Shown here piece after piece: positions 18,864-27,138 of a stretch of 64,000 nt of DNA. The DNA is taken from the NCBI RefSeq assembly GCF_007625205.1, contig NZ_VMNI01000002.1:124001-188000 (forward strand), in the 5' to 3' direction. The position numbers were made by a program, and so were the translations under genes. Origin of the DNA: Denitromonas ohlonensis. GTDB lineage: Bacteria > Pseudomonadota > Gammaproteobacteria > Burkholderiales > Rhodocyclaceae. Position 1 is the first letter of the stretch, and the number at the start of each line of letters is the position of its first letter. The notes under the pieces were generated by a model. The model made no database searches. It saw only the letters and a list, made by a program, of their open reading frames with translations, and was not told where the DNA came from.

Positions 18864-20429
18864 TCAGCTGGCGCCGACCTCGGGAATACGCACCACTTTC
18901 AATGCCACCAACGCGGCGCCGTCGGGCATCTCGGTGGCCGCCCGGTAGTTGTCGAACGCGGCTTTCCCCCGCGACCGGTAGGCGCATTCGACCTGTGTTT
19001 GATACGCCGTGTTGATCACCAGCGTGCCGGCAGCCCGCCCGGCGTCGAAGCGCGCTTTGGCCTCGGCCAGTCCCTTGAAGGTGAACACCCGCCCATCGAG
19101 TGGCGGATGCGCCATGGCGGCGGTGACATCGACGGCCTCGTAGTTGCGCTCCCGTTGCTTGAGCCGCGCGAACTCCTCCTCGCTGACCGCCACAAGAACC
19201 CCCACGACCTGCTGCGATGCGTCCGGCGCCACATCCAGAAAGCAGACATACACCGCCGGCACGCTGTCGGGCATGTCGGCGCGAACATAGTGCTTGTAGC
19301 CGGGCAGGCTGACGCGATTGTCCATTGCCACGCCCCATACCCGTTTGTGGCCCTTCAAGGTGGCCAGCGGAAAGTCTTCCAGAAGCCACGCATCCCGGCC
19401 AATGGTGCGACTGAACGACGCCGGGTCGACCAAGGAACCAAACCCGAACACATAGATTTTGTCGGCCTGCGTCGCCCAGGGTGGCGCGTTGAGGTGACAC
19501 GCCCGAACGATGTCGCCCGGCGGCGTGAGTCGTCGGAACAAACCCTTGCGCCGCGCATACGGGTAGTCGGAATCGACCGACCGGTGGCGGCCATGAAACA
19601 ACGCCTTTTCAGCCAGGCAGTACCGCAAGGCGCCCTGCACCGGCTGCTCGATGCCCAGCATCACACCGCGGATTTCGGCATAGATCTCTTCAATCGGCAA
19701 CGGCTGCGGATCACGCTCGCTCCGCACGCTCGCCGCGCTCACAAAGCCCTGCGCATCCACGCCGTTGATGGCAATGCCAAGATCATCCAGCGGCGCCCGA
19801 ATGCGCAGCGGAATATATGGCTCGGCCAGCGGCTGGCGCGGCGCTTCGTCGCGCAACACCACGTTGCGAAGCGTGGTGCCGTCGATGCGCGCGCGCGCGA
19901 TGAGGCGCACATGCAGCTGGCTGAGCGTCACCGGCGAGGCGTTGTAGACGCTGAAGATCAGATCGTATCGACCTTCAGCACGATGCAGATTGAGACACGG
20001 CTTGAATTCAAACACCGACTTGGGACGCAGCACCACCGCCGTCACAAAGGCAACAATGGCGGCAAAAAAAAACAAGCCGCACAAAATCTGCACCGCAGCA
20101 ATCGCCTTGTCCAGCCAAGGCACCGGCACCACGCACTGAGTGTTACCGCCCGACAGGGTCACAAACTCAAGAAACGCCCGCTCAACACAAGGCAAAAACG
20201 GCTTGTCGGATACCCCCGGCAGGTTGCGCCAACTCAGTTGATCCAGTGGGCCGGCCGCGTGGTAGAGCATGGCAAACCCGAACACCACGGTCGCCGTGAG
20301 ACACACGATGAGCACGAGGAAATGCCAGAGCGGCTGCTCGTTCCAAAGATTGAAAAAGAAGTTGCGTAGTCGGTGTCGTGCGGTCATGTCGAAAGCCCGG
20401 CCCATCCTCAACTGGGTTTGTTCCGCCAT
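18864..20429 (-). CDS. Predicted Kir-like two-TM protein fused to gamma-glutamylcyclotransferase domain
   Basis: 521 aa with an unusual architecture. Residues 20-30 are an amphipathic stretch, TM1 is about 35-58, a re-entrant pore-helix-like segment is 82-91, and TM2 is about 105-133. The filter position reads TLSGGN (91-96) where K+ channels have TVGYGD. Residues 139-290 have the strand pattern of the cytoplasmic immunoglobulin-like domain of inward-rectifier channels (LIFSVYNASPVTLSQLHVRLI). Residues 325-500 are a gamma-glutamylcyclotransferase domain with VFGFGSLVD (substrate loop) and RERNYEAVDV, supplying the expected catalytic Glu. The soluble parts are probably cytoplasmic. GGCT assignment is good; the channel relationship is inferred from segment order. 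It faces amrB divergently. Confidence 0.72.
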   Translation of the reverse strand: MAEQTQLRMGRAFDMTARHRLRNFFFNLWNEQPLWHFLVLIVCLTATVVFGFAMLYHAAGPLDQLSWRNLPGVSDKPFLPCVERAFLEFVTLSGGNTQCVVPVPWLDKAIAAVQILCGLFFFAAIVAFVTAVVLRPKSVFEFKPCLNLHRAEGRYDLIFSVYNASPVTLSQLHVRLIARARIDGTTLRNVVLRDEAPRQPLAEPYIPLRIRAPLDDLGIAINGVDAQGFVSAASVRSERDPQPLPIEEIYAEIRGVMLGIEQPVQGALRYCLAEKALFHGRHRSVDSDYPYARRKGLFRRLTPPGDIVRACHLNAPPWATQADKIYVFGFGSLVDPASFSRTIGRDAWLLEDFPLATLKGHKRVWGVAMDNRVSLPGYKHYVRADMPDSVPAVYVCFLDVAPDASQQVVGVLVAVSEEEFARLKQRERNYEAVDVTAAMAHPPLDGRVFTFKGLAEAKARFDAGRAAGTLVINTAYQTQVECAYRSRGKAAFDNYRAATEMPDGAALVALKVVRIPEVGAS

Positions 20430-20480
20430 ACCTTAACGACTGCAAAGCCTCACGGCCAGCCTCCGGCCAGGCGCATCGCG

Positions 20481-20508
20481 TTCAAGCGCATCGGGCTCGG
20501 CCTATAAT
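20481..20508 (+). promoter_or_regulatory. Sigma-70-like promoter for the amr operon
   Basis: TTCAAG (20481-20486), a 16-base spacer, then a perfect TATAAT (20503-20508), 35 bp upstream of the amrB ATG. Confidence 0.6.
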
Positions 20509-20543
20509 ACCCACAACAACCTTACGGTCTCCCGGAGACTGAC

Positions 20544-21362
20544 ATGGCCAACGCCTCCATCCGACCCGCCGCTGTTGCCGGCGCGTTTTACCCTGCCGAC
20601 CCACGCGCCCTGCAGATCATGATTGGCGACATGCTGAACGCCGCCATGCCGCTGGAAACCGTGCACTGGCCCAAGGCGCTGATCGTGCCGCACGCCGGCT
20701 ATGTGTATTCCGGCCCGATCGCGGCATCCGCCTACGCCGGGCTGCGCAGCACGCAGGCCTTCTACCGGCGCGTGATCTTGCTCGGCCCCTGCCACCGGGT
20801 GCCGGTGCAAGGCTTCGCCCTGCCCGCCGCGCAATCGCTGGCCACGCCGCTAGGCGAGGTGGCGGTCGACCGGCCCGGCTGGCTGGCGATTCAGGACGAG
20901 CCCGACGTGGTCGTCGACGACGCCCCGCATGCCCTCGAACACGCGCTCGAAGTTCAGCTGCCCTTCCTGCAAACCGTGCTCGACCACTTCACCGTCGTGC
21001 CCATCGTCGTCGGCGACACCACACCCGAGCGCGTCGCCCATCTGCTCGACCGCCTGTGGGGCGACGACGAAACGCTCATCGTCATCTCCTCCGACCTGTC
21101 GCACTACCTGCCCTATCACCAGGCGCGCTGGCGCGACCGCTCGACGGTGGAGCAGATCGAGCGCCTGCAAGGCGGCCTCGCGTTCGATCAGGCCTGCGGC
21201 GCGCTGCCCATCGAAGGCATGCTGCTCGCCGCCCAGCGCCACCATCTCGCACCCACCGTGCTCGATTTACGCAACTCCGGCGACACCGCCGGCGACCGCA
21301 ATCGTGTGGTGGGCTACACCAGCATCGCCTTTACCCCGGCCCAACGCCATGTCGCTCACTGA
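20544..21362 (+). CDS. amrB: AmmeMemoRadiSam system protein B (MEMO1 family)
   Basis: 272-aa MEMO-like protein, related to class II extradiol dioxygenases and to human MEMO1. Conserved segments include RPAAVAGAFYPAD at the N-terminus, VPHAGYVYSG (His, residues 49-58), GPCHRVPVQGF (His), HALEHALEVQLPF (about 130) and SSDLSHYLPY (about 190), which places the usual metal-binding His residues. It belongs to the three-gene MEMO-AMMECR1-radical SAM cluster found across bacteria and archaea; the reaction is unknown. It is the first gene of the operon, and the next gene overlaps it by 14 bp. Confidence 0.93.
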   Translation: MANASIRPAAVAGAFYPADPRALQIMIGDMLNAAMPLETVHWPKALIVPHAGYVYSGPIAASAYAGLRSTQAFYRRVILLGPCHRVPVQGFALPAAQSLATPLGEVAVDRPGWLAIQDEPDVVVDDAPHALEHALEVQLPFLQTVLDHFTVVPIVVGDTTPERVAHLLDRLWGDDETLIVISSDLSHYLPYHQARWRDRSTVEQIERLQGGLAFDQACGALPIEGMLLAAQRHHLAPTVLDLRNSGDTAGDRNRVVGYTSIAFTPAQRHVAH

Positions 21363-21906
21363 ATCCGAACTCGGCACCCGACTCCTCGCCCGCGCCCGCG
21401 CGGCGATTGAGCACGCACTCGATCTCGGCCCCGCGCCCGCCGACGACCCGGACCTGGCCGAGCGCGGCGCCACCTTCGTCACCCTCACCCGCAATGGCCA
21501 GTTGCGCGGCTGCATCGGCAGTCTCAAGCCGCAGCGTGCGCTGGGCGACGACGTGGTCGCCAATGCGCTGTCCGCCGCGCTGCACGACCCGCGCTTCACG
21601 CCGATGACGGCCGACGAGTGGCCCGAAATCCGCGTCGAAGTCTCGCTGCTCGGCCGCGCTGAATTTCTCGACGCCAAATCCGAAGCCGAGGTGCTGGCGC
21701 AACTGCAGCCCGGCAAAGACGGCGTGATCTTCTTCAACGGCTGCCAGCAGGCCACATTTTTGCCGCAAGTGTGGGCGCAGCTGCCCGATCCGCGCGACTT
21801 CCTCACCGAACTCAAAAAGAAAGCCGGCCTCAGCGCCGACTACTGGAGTTCGGCAGTGATGGTCGCCACCTATCCGGTCCAGAAATGGCAGGAGGACGAC
21901 GCCTAA
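21349..21906 (+). CDS. amrA: AmmeMemoRadiSam system protein A (AMMECR1 domain)
   Basis: 185-aa AMMECR1-family protein, homologous to the human protein deleted in a contiguous-gene syndrome. The diagnostic segment GQLRGCIGSLKPQ lies at about residues 53-65, with ALSAALHDPRF and ISLL/VEVSLLG following and FLPQVWAQLPDPRDFLTELKKKAGL near the end. Biochemical function is unknown. ATG at 21349 overlaps the amrB stop by 14 bp, and amrS follows after 17 bp. Conserved linkage with MEMO and a radical SAM enzyme implies a joint pathway, not identified here. Confidence 0.93.
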   Translation: MSLTESELGTRLLARARAAIEHALDLGPAPADDPDLAERGATFVTLTRNGQLRGCIGSLKPQRALGDDVVANALSAALHDPRFTPMTADEWPEIRVEVSLLGRAEFLDAKSEAEVLAQLQPGKDGVIFFNGCQQATFLPQVWAQLPDPRDFLTELKKKAGLSADYWSSAVMVATYPVQKWQEDDA

Positions 21907-21923
21907 ACCGACAGGAGGCGAAC

Positions 21924-23018
21924 ATGCACGACGCAGCATCCCGAGTTCCCGCCCGTTACTGGCACACGCTGGACGACGGCCGCATCGAATGCGACCTGTG
22001 CCCGCGCACCTGCCGCCTGCACGAAGGCCAGCGCGCCGCCTGTTTTGTGCGCCAGCGGGTCGGCGACCACATGGAGCTCACCACCTGGGGGCGCAGCTCC
22101 GGCTTTTGCATCGACCCCATCGAAAAGAAGCCGCTCAACCATTTCTACCCCGGCAACAGCGTGCTGTCCTTTGGCACCGCCGGCTGCAACCTGGCCTGCA
22201 AGTTCTGCCAGAACTGGGACATCAGCAAGTCGCGCGACATGGACCGCCTGATGGACACCGCCACGCCCGAGGCCATCGCCGCCGCGGCCGAGCGCTGGGG
22301 CTGCAAGAGCATCGCCTTCACCTATAACGACCCGGTGATCTTCGCCGAGTACGCCATCGATACCGCCATCGCCTGCCATGCGCGCGGGCTCAAGACCGTG
22401 GCCGTCACCGCCGGCTACATCCACGGCCAGGGGCGCGCAGACTTTTTTGCGCACATGGACGCGGCCAACGTCGACCTCAAGGCCTTCACCAATGACTTCT
22501 ACCGCAAGCTGTGCGGTGCCGAGCTGGCGCCCGTGCTCGACACCCTGATCTGGCTGCGCCACGAGAGTCAGGTGTGGTTCGAGATCACCACCTTGATCAT
22601 CCCCGGCGAGAACGACTCCGACGCCGAAATCACCGCCATGGCCGAGTGGATTCACCGCGAGCTGGGCGACGACGTGCCGCTGCACCTGACCGCCTTCCAC
22701 CCCGATTTCAAGCTCACCGACCGCCACGGCACGCCGCACGCCACGCTCACCCGCCTGCGCCGCTGCGCGCGCGACGCCGGCCTGCGCCATGTGTATCTCG
22801 GCAATATCGCCGACCGCGACGGCGCCAGCACCTACTGCCCCGGCTGCAACGCCCCGGTCATTGTCCGCGTCGGCTACGACATTCTCGACTACCGGCTCGA
22901 CGTGCGCGGCCAGTGCCAGCACTGCGGCGAACGCCTCCCCGGCCACTTCGGGCCCTTCGAACACCCCTTCGGCAATCGGCGCATTCCGGTCGCCATTGGC
23001 TCGACAGCGGCCGAATAG
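21924..23018 (+). CDS. amrS: AmmeMemoRadiSam system radical SAM enzyme
   Basis: 364-aa radical SAM protein (PflA-like branch). The S-adenosylmethionine cluster motif CNLACKFCQNW is near residue 88. An upstream CDLCPRTCRLHEGQRAAC supplies extra Cys, and a C-terminal CPGCNAPV...CQHCGERL zinc-ribbon-like pair lies near residues 306 and 332. It resembles glycyl-radical activases, but no glycyl-radical enzyme is nearby; the real substrate is unknown. ATG at 21924 follows a perfect AGGAGG by 5 bases. It is third in the amrB-amrA-amrS operon, with a hydrolase-fold gene 18 bp behind it. Confidence 0.93.
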   Translation: MHDAASRVPARYWHTLDDGRIECDLCPRTCRLHEGQRAACFVRQRVGDHMELTTWGRSSGFCIDPIEKKPLNHFYPGNSVLSFGTAGCNLACKFCQNWDISKSRDMDRLMDTATPEAIAAAAERWGCKSIAFTYNDPVIFAEYAIDTAIACHARGLKTVAVTAGYIHGQGRADFFAHMDAANVDLKAFTNDFYRKLCGAELAPVLDTLIWLRHESQVWFEITTLIIPGENDSDAEITAMAEWIHRELGDDVPLHLTAFHPDFKLTDRHGTPHATLTRLRRCARDAGLRHVYLGNIADRDGASTYCPGCNAPVIVRVGYDILDYRLDVRGQCQHCGERLPGHFGPFEHPFGNRRIPVAIGSTAAE

Positions 23019-23036
23019 CCGTGCGATGCTCACGCC

Positions 23037-23708
23037 ATGTCGCTCACGCTCCGTCACTCCACCCTCAGCCTGCCCGCCGGTCCCGTCTGGCTGGCCGCCC
23101 GGCTCGCGCATGCGCCGGATGTTCGCGGCCTCGTCATCATCGCCCGCAGCACGCTCGATGACGAAGAAACGGCCCGCGAACGCGCCATCAGCGACGCGCT
23201 GAACCGCGCCGGCTTCGCCACGCTCGGGCTCGATCTGGCCACCCCGCACGAAGACGAACGCGACCCCGACCTGCGCTTCAACACGCCGCTGCTCGCCAAC
23301 CGCGTCGAAGCCGCGCTCGCCTGGATCGACCACCAACCCCCGCTGCACGGCCTGGCGCGCGGCCTCGTGGCAGGCGGCACCGCCAGTGGCGCCGCCATTC
23401 GCGCGGGCAGTCGCTCGGCCGATCGATTGAGCGCGCTGTTCTGTCTCGGCGGCCGCATCGACCTCGCCGGCGCCGGCCCACTCGGCGCGCTGGCGCTGCC
23501 GCTATGCGTCGCCGTCAGCCATGCTGACCCGAGCCGCGCCATGATGCGCAAGGCCTTCGAGCTGATTCACGCCGACACCGCCTGGCAAGATATCGACGAC
23601 ACCGGCCTCAGTTCGCCAGCCGCGCTGGCACGCATTATCCCGACGCTCGTCCGCTGGTTCGAACACCAGCTGCCCAGCACCACCGAAGACACGCCTGACG
23701 GCACTTAA
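23037..23708 (+). CDS. Alpha/beta-hydrolase-fold protein, possibly degenerate
   Basis: 223 aa, resembling the dienelactone-hydrolase-like domains sometimes linked to phosphoribosyltransferases. LPAGPVWLAARLAHAPDVRGLVIIARS and ALNRAGFATLGLDLATPHED fit the first strands and helices. The nucleophile elbow, usually GxSxG, reads VAGGTASGAAIRAG, so Ser is shifted or replaced by Thr and catalysis is uncertain. The expected acid and histidine regions (LCVAVSHADPS, LARIIPTLVRWFEHQL) are present in outline. It lies 18 bp after amrS and is probably co-transcribed, which hints at a role with the AmmeMemoRadiSam system. Confidence 0.65.
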   Translation: MSLTLRHSTLSLPAGPVWLAARLAHAPDVRGLVIIARSTLDDEETARERAISDALNRAGFATLGLDLATPHEDERDPDLRFNTPLLANRVEAALAWIDHQPPLHGLARGLVAGGTASGAAIRAGSRSADRLSALFCLGGRIDLAGAGPLGALALPLCVAVSHADPSRAMMRKAFELIHADTAWQDIDDTGLSSPAALARIIPTLVRWFEHQLPSTTEDTPDGT

Positions 23709-23817
23709 ACCCTTGCCATGCAAGGAAAACACCCCCTGCAACAAAGCCCATCTAACCCTTTTGCATGCTTGAGAAAAGCACTAAAGTGGGGGCGTTGACT
23801 GTTTTAGGGGATATCTC

Positions 23818-24420
23818 ATGATGTCCGTGTCCGCCGCTTCGCCAAGCTACTTTGCCGCGCTTCAACGCGCGCCGGCAGGCGACGCCGCGTCGACAACCAC
23901 CGCACAACCCAAAGCAGAAACCGACAACGCAAACATTGCTGCCAGCAAAACGGACGCCAAGCAAACAGACTCCCACGAAGCGGCTGCCATTGCCGCCGAA
24001 GTCGCTGCGCTCGCCAGCACCGATCGCAAAGTCCGTTCGCACGAGGCAGCACATTTGGCTGCCGCCGGCGGCCTCGCGCAAGGCGGTGCCAGCTTCTCCA
24101 CCGTACGCGGCCCGGACGGGCAGATGTACGCGGTGGGTGGCGAGGTCGGCATTGATGTGTCCCCCGGCCGCACACCGGACGAAACCATCGCCAAGGCGCA
24201 ACAGATCCAGCGCGCAGCGCTGGCCCCGGCAGATCCGTCATCGCAGGACTACCGGGTCGCAGCCATTGCCGCCCAACTGATTCAACAAGCCCAACGGGAA
24301 CTGGCGACTCAGAACGAGCCAACCGTCGGCGCCGATGGCGCCAGCCGTCAGTTGCAGACGGCCTTGTCGCAGATCGAGCCCAATCCGGCCTCGGGCGAAC
24401 AGGTCAATATTTTCGCCTGA
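23818..24420 (+). CDS. SprA-related putative metalloprotease (CJM1_0395 family)
   Basis: 200 aa. A low-complexity Ala/Thr/Lys N-terminal half (to about residue 60) is followed by a conserved domain with the HExxH-like KVRSHEAAHLAAAGG (about 72-86), GGASFSTVRGPDGQMYAVGGEVGID and SPGRTPDETIAKAQQIQRAALAPADPS. This is the SprA-related/CJM1_0395 family of predicted zinc proteases. Protease activity is unproven. No signal peptide is seen. It is monocistronic, 109 bp after the hydrolase gene, and its ATG ATG start follows an AGGGGATAT leader. The role is unknown. Confidence 0.75.
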   Translation: MMSVSAASPSYFAALQRAPAGDAASTTTAQPKAETDNANIAASKTDAKQTDSHEAAAIAAEVAALASTDRKVRSHEAAHLAAAGGLAQGGASFSTVRGPDGQMYAVGGEVGIDVSPGRTPDETIAKAQQIQRAALAPADPSSQDYRVAAIAAQLIQQAQRELATQNEPTVGADGASRQLQTALSQIEPNPASGEQVNIFA

Positions 24421-24441
24421 CGCGCTTAGGCAGTCGCGCGC

Positions 24442-24765
24442 TTAACGGCGGTCGTCGGTCTCGCCGGGTTCATTCACCTCGCGGATCACCTCACCCTCGA
24501 TCACCAAACCTTCCTGAGCCTGCTGCTGCGCCTGCGTCTCGCGCATCTGCTTACGCAAATTGCGCGTCTTCCACCAGAACCAGCCCCACACCGCAGCGCC
24601 CACGGTGAGCACCACCGCAAACACCACCACCGAAAACACCAGCGCCAGCCCAAACAGACCGATCGCCGCCACCGAGCCGACAATCTTCTGCCACGGGCTG
24701 AGCGGACGGCCATTGCGGCGTGCAAAGGCCTCAAAAACGCGTTGTTGGTTCGGATCGATACGCAT
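24442..24765 (-). CDS. Small membrane protein of unknown function
   Basis: 107 aa: a basic N-terminus (QQRVFEAFARRNGRPLSPWQK), one long or two close hydrophobic segments (about 30-65, IVGSVAAIGLFGLALVFSVV... to WGWFWWK), then a charged Gln/Glu-rich tail (LRKQMRETQAQQQAQEGLVIEGEVIREV). The tail probably forms a short coiled coil in the cytoplasm. No family is recognised. It converges with the SprA-related gene. A single ATG at 24765 follows AGGAAGC. Confidence 0.6.
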   Translation of the reverse strand: MRIDPNQQRVFEAFARRNGRPLSPWQKIVGSVAAIGLFGLALVFSVVVFAVVLTVGAAVWGWFWWKTRNLRKQMRETQAQQQAQEGLVIEGEVIREVNEPGETDDRR

Positions 24766-24948
24766 GGTGCTTCCTGTTTACGACATGGGTGCAATGCACA
24801 ACGCTAACACCGATCGAACATCGATGCGCGGCGCATCCACCAAGTGGGGGCATCGGCGCCAATATCAACAATGCCATTCGCACGCAGGCCAACTACCCTG
24901 AAAGAACGGCGCCTCTTCGCGTCGATCAACCCCAGGGAACCTGCGCAC

Positions 24949-26217
24949 ATGGCCTACACGCTCATCAAAGGCAGCTTTCACATCCACTACCCGCACATCC
25001 CGCTCAGCGGCCCCGAGCCCGATGGCGACACCATAAAGTTTCAGCCCGACAACCCGCAGCTGGTCGAGCGCCTGCCCCGCCCCAACCGCATGCCCGGCTT
25101 CAACCAGGCTGGCATCACCAGCATCCGCTTCGAAGGCGTCGACGCGCTCGAAACCCACTTTGACGTCGAAGACACCGAGTTCCACCAGCACCTGCCACTG
25201 GCGCTCGCCGCGCGTGACGCGCTCATGACGCGCATCGGCTTCGGTGCCATCAAGTACTTCGACAGCCACCCCTACAAGGTCGAAACCGTCGAGACCCACC
25301 CGGTGCGCGGCTACATCCTGTCGATGGGGCTCGACACCTACGGCCGCAGCGTGGCCTTTGTGTATACCGGCGAGCACCCCTCCATCGACGGCTCGCGCAT
25401 CTTCATGCAGCCGCACATGCTCGACACCAGCCTCAACGCCTTCATGCTGCACCAGGGCCACGCCTACGGCGCCTTCTACCTCGGCCTGCCGCCCGAGCTG
25501 CGCGAACACCTGCGCCGCAGCGTGCGCCACGCGCGCGACAACCGGCTCGGCTTCTGGGCGCAAGCGCCGTCCATGAGCACCGGCATCACGCTGGATGGCG
25601 TCGACGCCCTGCAAAACGGCATCCTCTGGCCCAAACTGTTTCGCCGCATCGCGCCCTACTTCCAGGCCGGCCACACCAACTTCGACGCCTTCGACGCCTG
25701 GCTGCGCCAGGACACTCGCAACCGCGACGACCGCCTGCTGCTGCCCACCATGGAAGTCGGCAACCTGCATGACATGATCCGCGCCCAAGGCACCACGCTG
25801 CGCCTCATGTTTGCCCCCGAAGACGTCGTGATCGTGCCCGACGACTACATCCTCCCCGCCACCGTTGGCGGCGTGCTGCCCTCCCGCCCGCGCCATCCCA
25901 GCGGCGTGCGCATCATCTGCGCGCTGGTCAACCCCATCGAGCGCCCCGAACACGGCAACGAAACCGTCACCCTGCTCAACGCCAGCAATCAAGACGTCGA
26001 CCTCACCGGCTGGCAAGTCGCCGACGCCAAAGGCAGCCAGACCATCAGCGGCCAAATCGCCCGCGGAGAGACGCTGCGCATCGCACTCACCAGCGCCGTC
26101 AAACTCAACAACGACCGCGACACCATCACCGTGCTCGACCCCAGCGAACAGATCGTCGACCAGGTCGCCTACGAACCCAAAGACCTGCCCGACGAAGGCG
26201 TCAGCGTGACGTTCTGA
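24949..26217 (+). CDS. Nuclease-like protein with C-terminal lamin-tail domain
   Basis: 422 aa. Residues 1-200 resemble a staphylococcal-nuclease/thermonuclease fold (DGDTIKFQPDN near 21, FEGVDALETHF near 60, GRSVAFVYTGEHP near 130). A helical middle follows, and residues 320-420 form a lamin-tail (LTD) immunoglobulin-like domain (NETVTLLNASNQDVDLTGWQVADAKG). LTDs are often attached to bacterial nucleases and surface proteins. No signal peptide is visible, so an intracellular role is likely. Catalytic Arg/Glu residues of SNase cannot be assigned confidently. ATG at 24949 is chosen because the homologous part starts MAYTLIKGSFHIHYPH. It is followed by a terminator serving the opposite strand. 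Confidence 0.72.
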   Translation: MAYTLIKGSFHIHYPHIPLSGPEPDGDTIKFQPDNPQLVERLPRPNRMPGFNQAGITSIRFEGVDALETHFDVEDTEFHQHLPLALAARDALMTRIGFGAIKYFDSHPYKVETVETHPVRGYILSMGLDTYGRSVAFVYTGEHPSIDGSRIFMQPHMLDTSLNAFMLHQGHAYGAFYLGLPPELREHLRRSVRHARDNRLGFWAQAPSMSTGITLDGVDALQNGILWPKLFRRIAPYFQAGHTNFDAFDAWLRQDTRNRDDRLLLPTMEVGNLHDMIRAQGTTLRLMFAPEDVVIVPDDYILPATVGGVLPSRPRHPSGVRIICALVNPIERPEHGNETVTLLNASNQDVDLTGWQVADAKGSQTISGQIARGETLRIALTSAVKLNNDRDTITVLDPSEQIVDQVAYEPKDLPDEGVSVTF

Positions 26218-26239
26218 ACACATTCCTATGACAATAAAA

Positions 26240-26263
26240 AAGCCCCCGACGAATCGGGGGCTT
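26240..26263 (-). terminator. Terminator of the THxN PEP-CTERM gene
   Basis: AAGCCCCCGA-CGAA-TCGGGGGCTT hairpin. On the minus strand it is followed by TTTTTTATT (26231-26240), so it terminates the gene at 26311-27138. The plus strand lacks a good U-tract but the stem may act both ways between the convergent genes. Confidence 0.85.
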
Positions 26264-26310
26264 GTCTGAGATGCGGGCTTCTCGTAACGAGAGTCAAACT
26301 TGCATTTAAC

Positions 26311-27138
26311 TCAAGCCCCGCGCTTGGACAAACCCATGCCCAACAATCCAAGGCCGAGCAGAGCAAGCACGCCTGGCTCTGGCACCGACAGCGGGTTTGT
26401 CGAAATCGTGAACCCGAATGCCAGCGTGGTTGACGCATTTTCGGCCGTTGTAAAACCAATACAACCGAAAGGTTGGCTTGCCGCAGCGCAAACCCCGTTA
26501 TCCAGGGTCGACAACACCCCGCCCGTGGTCGGGAAAATATTCACGAAATACGTCAGCAGACCGTCTCCGTCGCCCGCGTCATACATGAATGATTGATTGA
26601 GCAGACCACTCGTCAGCACAAAAATATCGTTACACGGCGTTGGGCTACCGAGTACCGCACAGGTGCCAGAGTTAGGCGTCTCAGCAAATGCAATATCAAA
26701 ATTGACCACTTGATCCGGCAACGCAGCACCAGCCGGTACCGTCGGCGTCAGCGTGACGGCATTGCGCAAGGTCGCCGACGTCAATGAATTCCCGGTGATC
26801 GGGTTGTTATTGTGAGTCAGAGACGTACTGAAACCAAGATACGGCGCCACAGCCGGGGGGGCACCGCCAATGTAGGTATCGACCGAACTTCCAATAATGC
26901 TTGGGTTATTGATCACCAACGAACTCTGGCCGGAGCCAGTGGACGTCCCCCACGACAAGGATGTCGTTCCCGGAACGGGGTAATTGGTCGTTGTGGGACC
27001 GATGATCGACTGAGTGAAGCCCGACAGAATGTCGTAGCCCCAAGTAGCGACTGCAGCCTGAGCGCTTCCAGCGATCAGAAGGCCCGGTGCAAGCAAGACA
27101 CCAACCAAGGCTCGGCGGGGAAATGTAGTCTTGAACAT
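26311..27138 (-). CDS. THxN-family PEP-CTERM protein
   Basis: 275-aa exported protein. A Sec signal peptide (RRALVGVLLAPGLLIAGSAQA, cleavage near residue 28) is followed by a Thr/Ser/Asn-rich beta domain with the THNNNP motif near residue 107 and four Cys in two close pairs. The C-terminal sorting signal is VPEPGVLALLGLGLLGMGLSKRG, that is VPEP, a hydrophobic helix and a basic end. Exosortase/archaeosortase-like EpsH systems process such signals and anchor the protein to exopolysaccharide-producing envelopes in Rhodocyclales. The exosortase is not in this window. Start: ATG at 27138 with AGGAGA 5 bases upstream. A role in floc or biofilm is inferred only. Confidence 0.9.
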   Translation of the reverse strand: MFKTTFPRRALVGVLLAPGLLIAGSAQAAVATWGYDILSGFTQSIIGPTTTNYPVPGTTSLSWGTSTGSGQSSLVINNPSIIGSSVDTYIGGAPPAVAPYLGFSTSLTHNNNPITGNSLTSATLRNAVTLTPTVPAGAALPDQVVNFDIAFAETPNSGTCAVLGSPTPCNDIFVLTSGLLNQSFMYDAGDGDGLLTYFVNIFPTTGGVLSTLDNGVCAAASQPFGCIGFTTAENASTTLAFGFTISTNPLSVPEPGVLALLGLGLLGMGLSKRGA

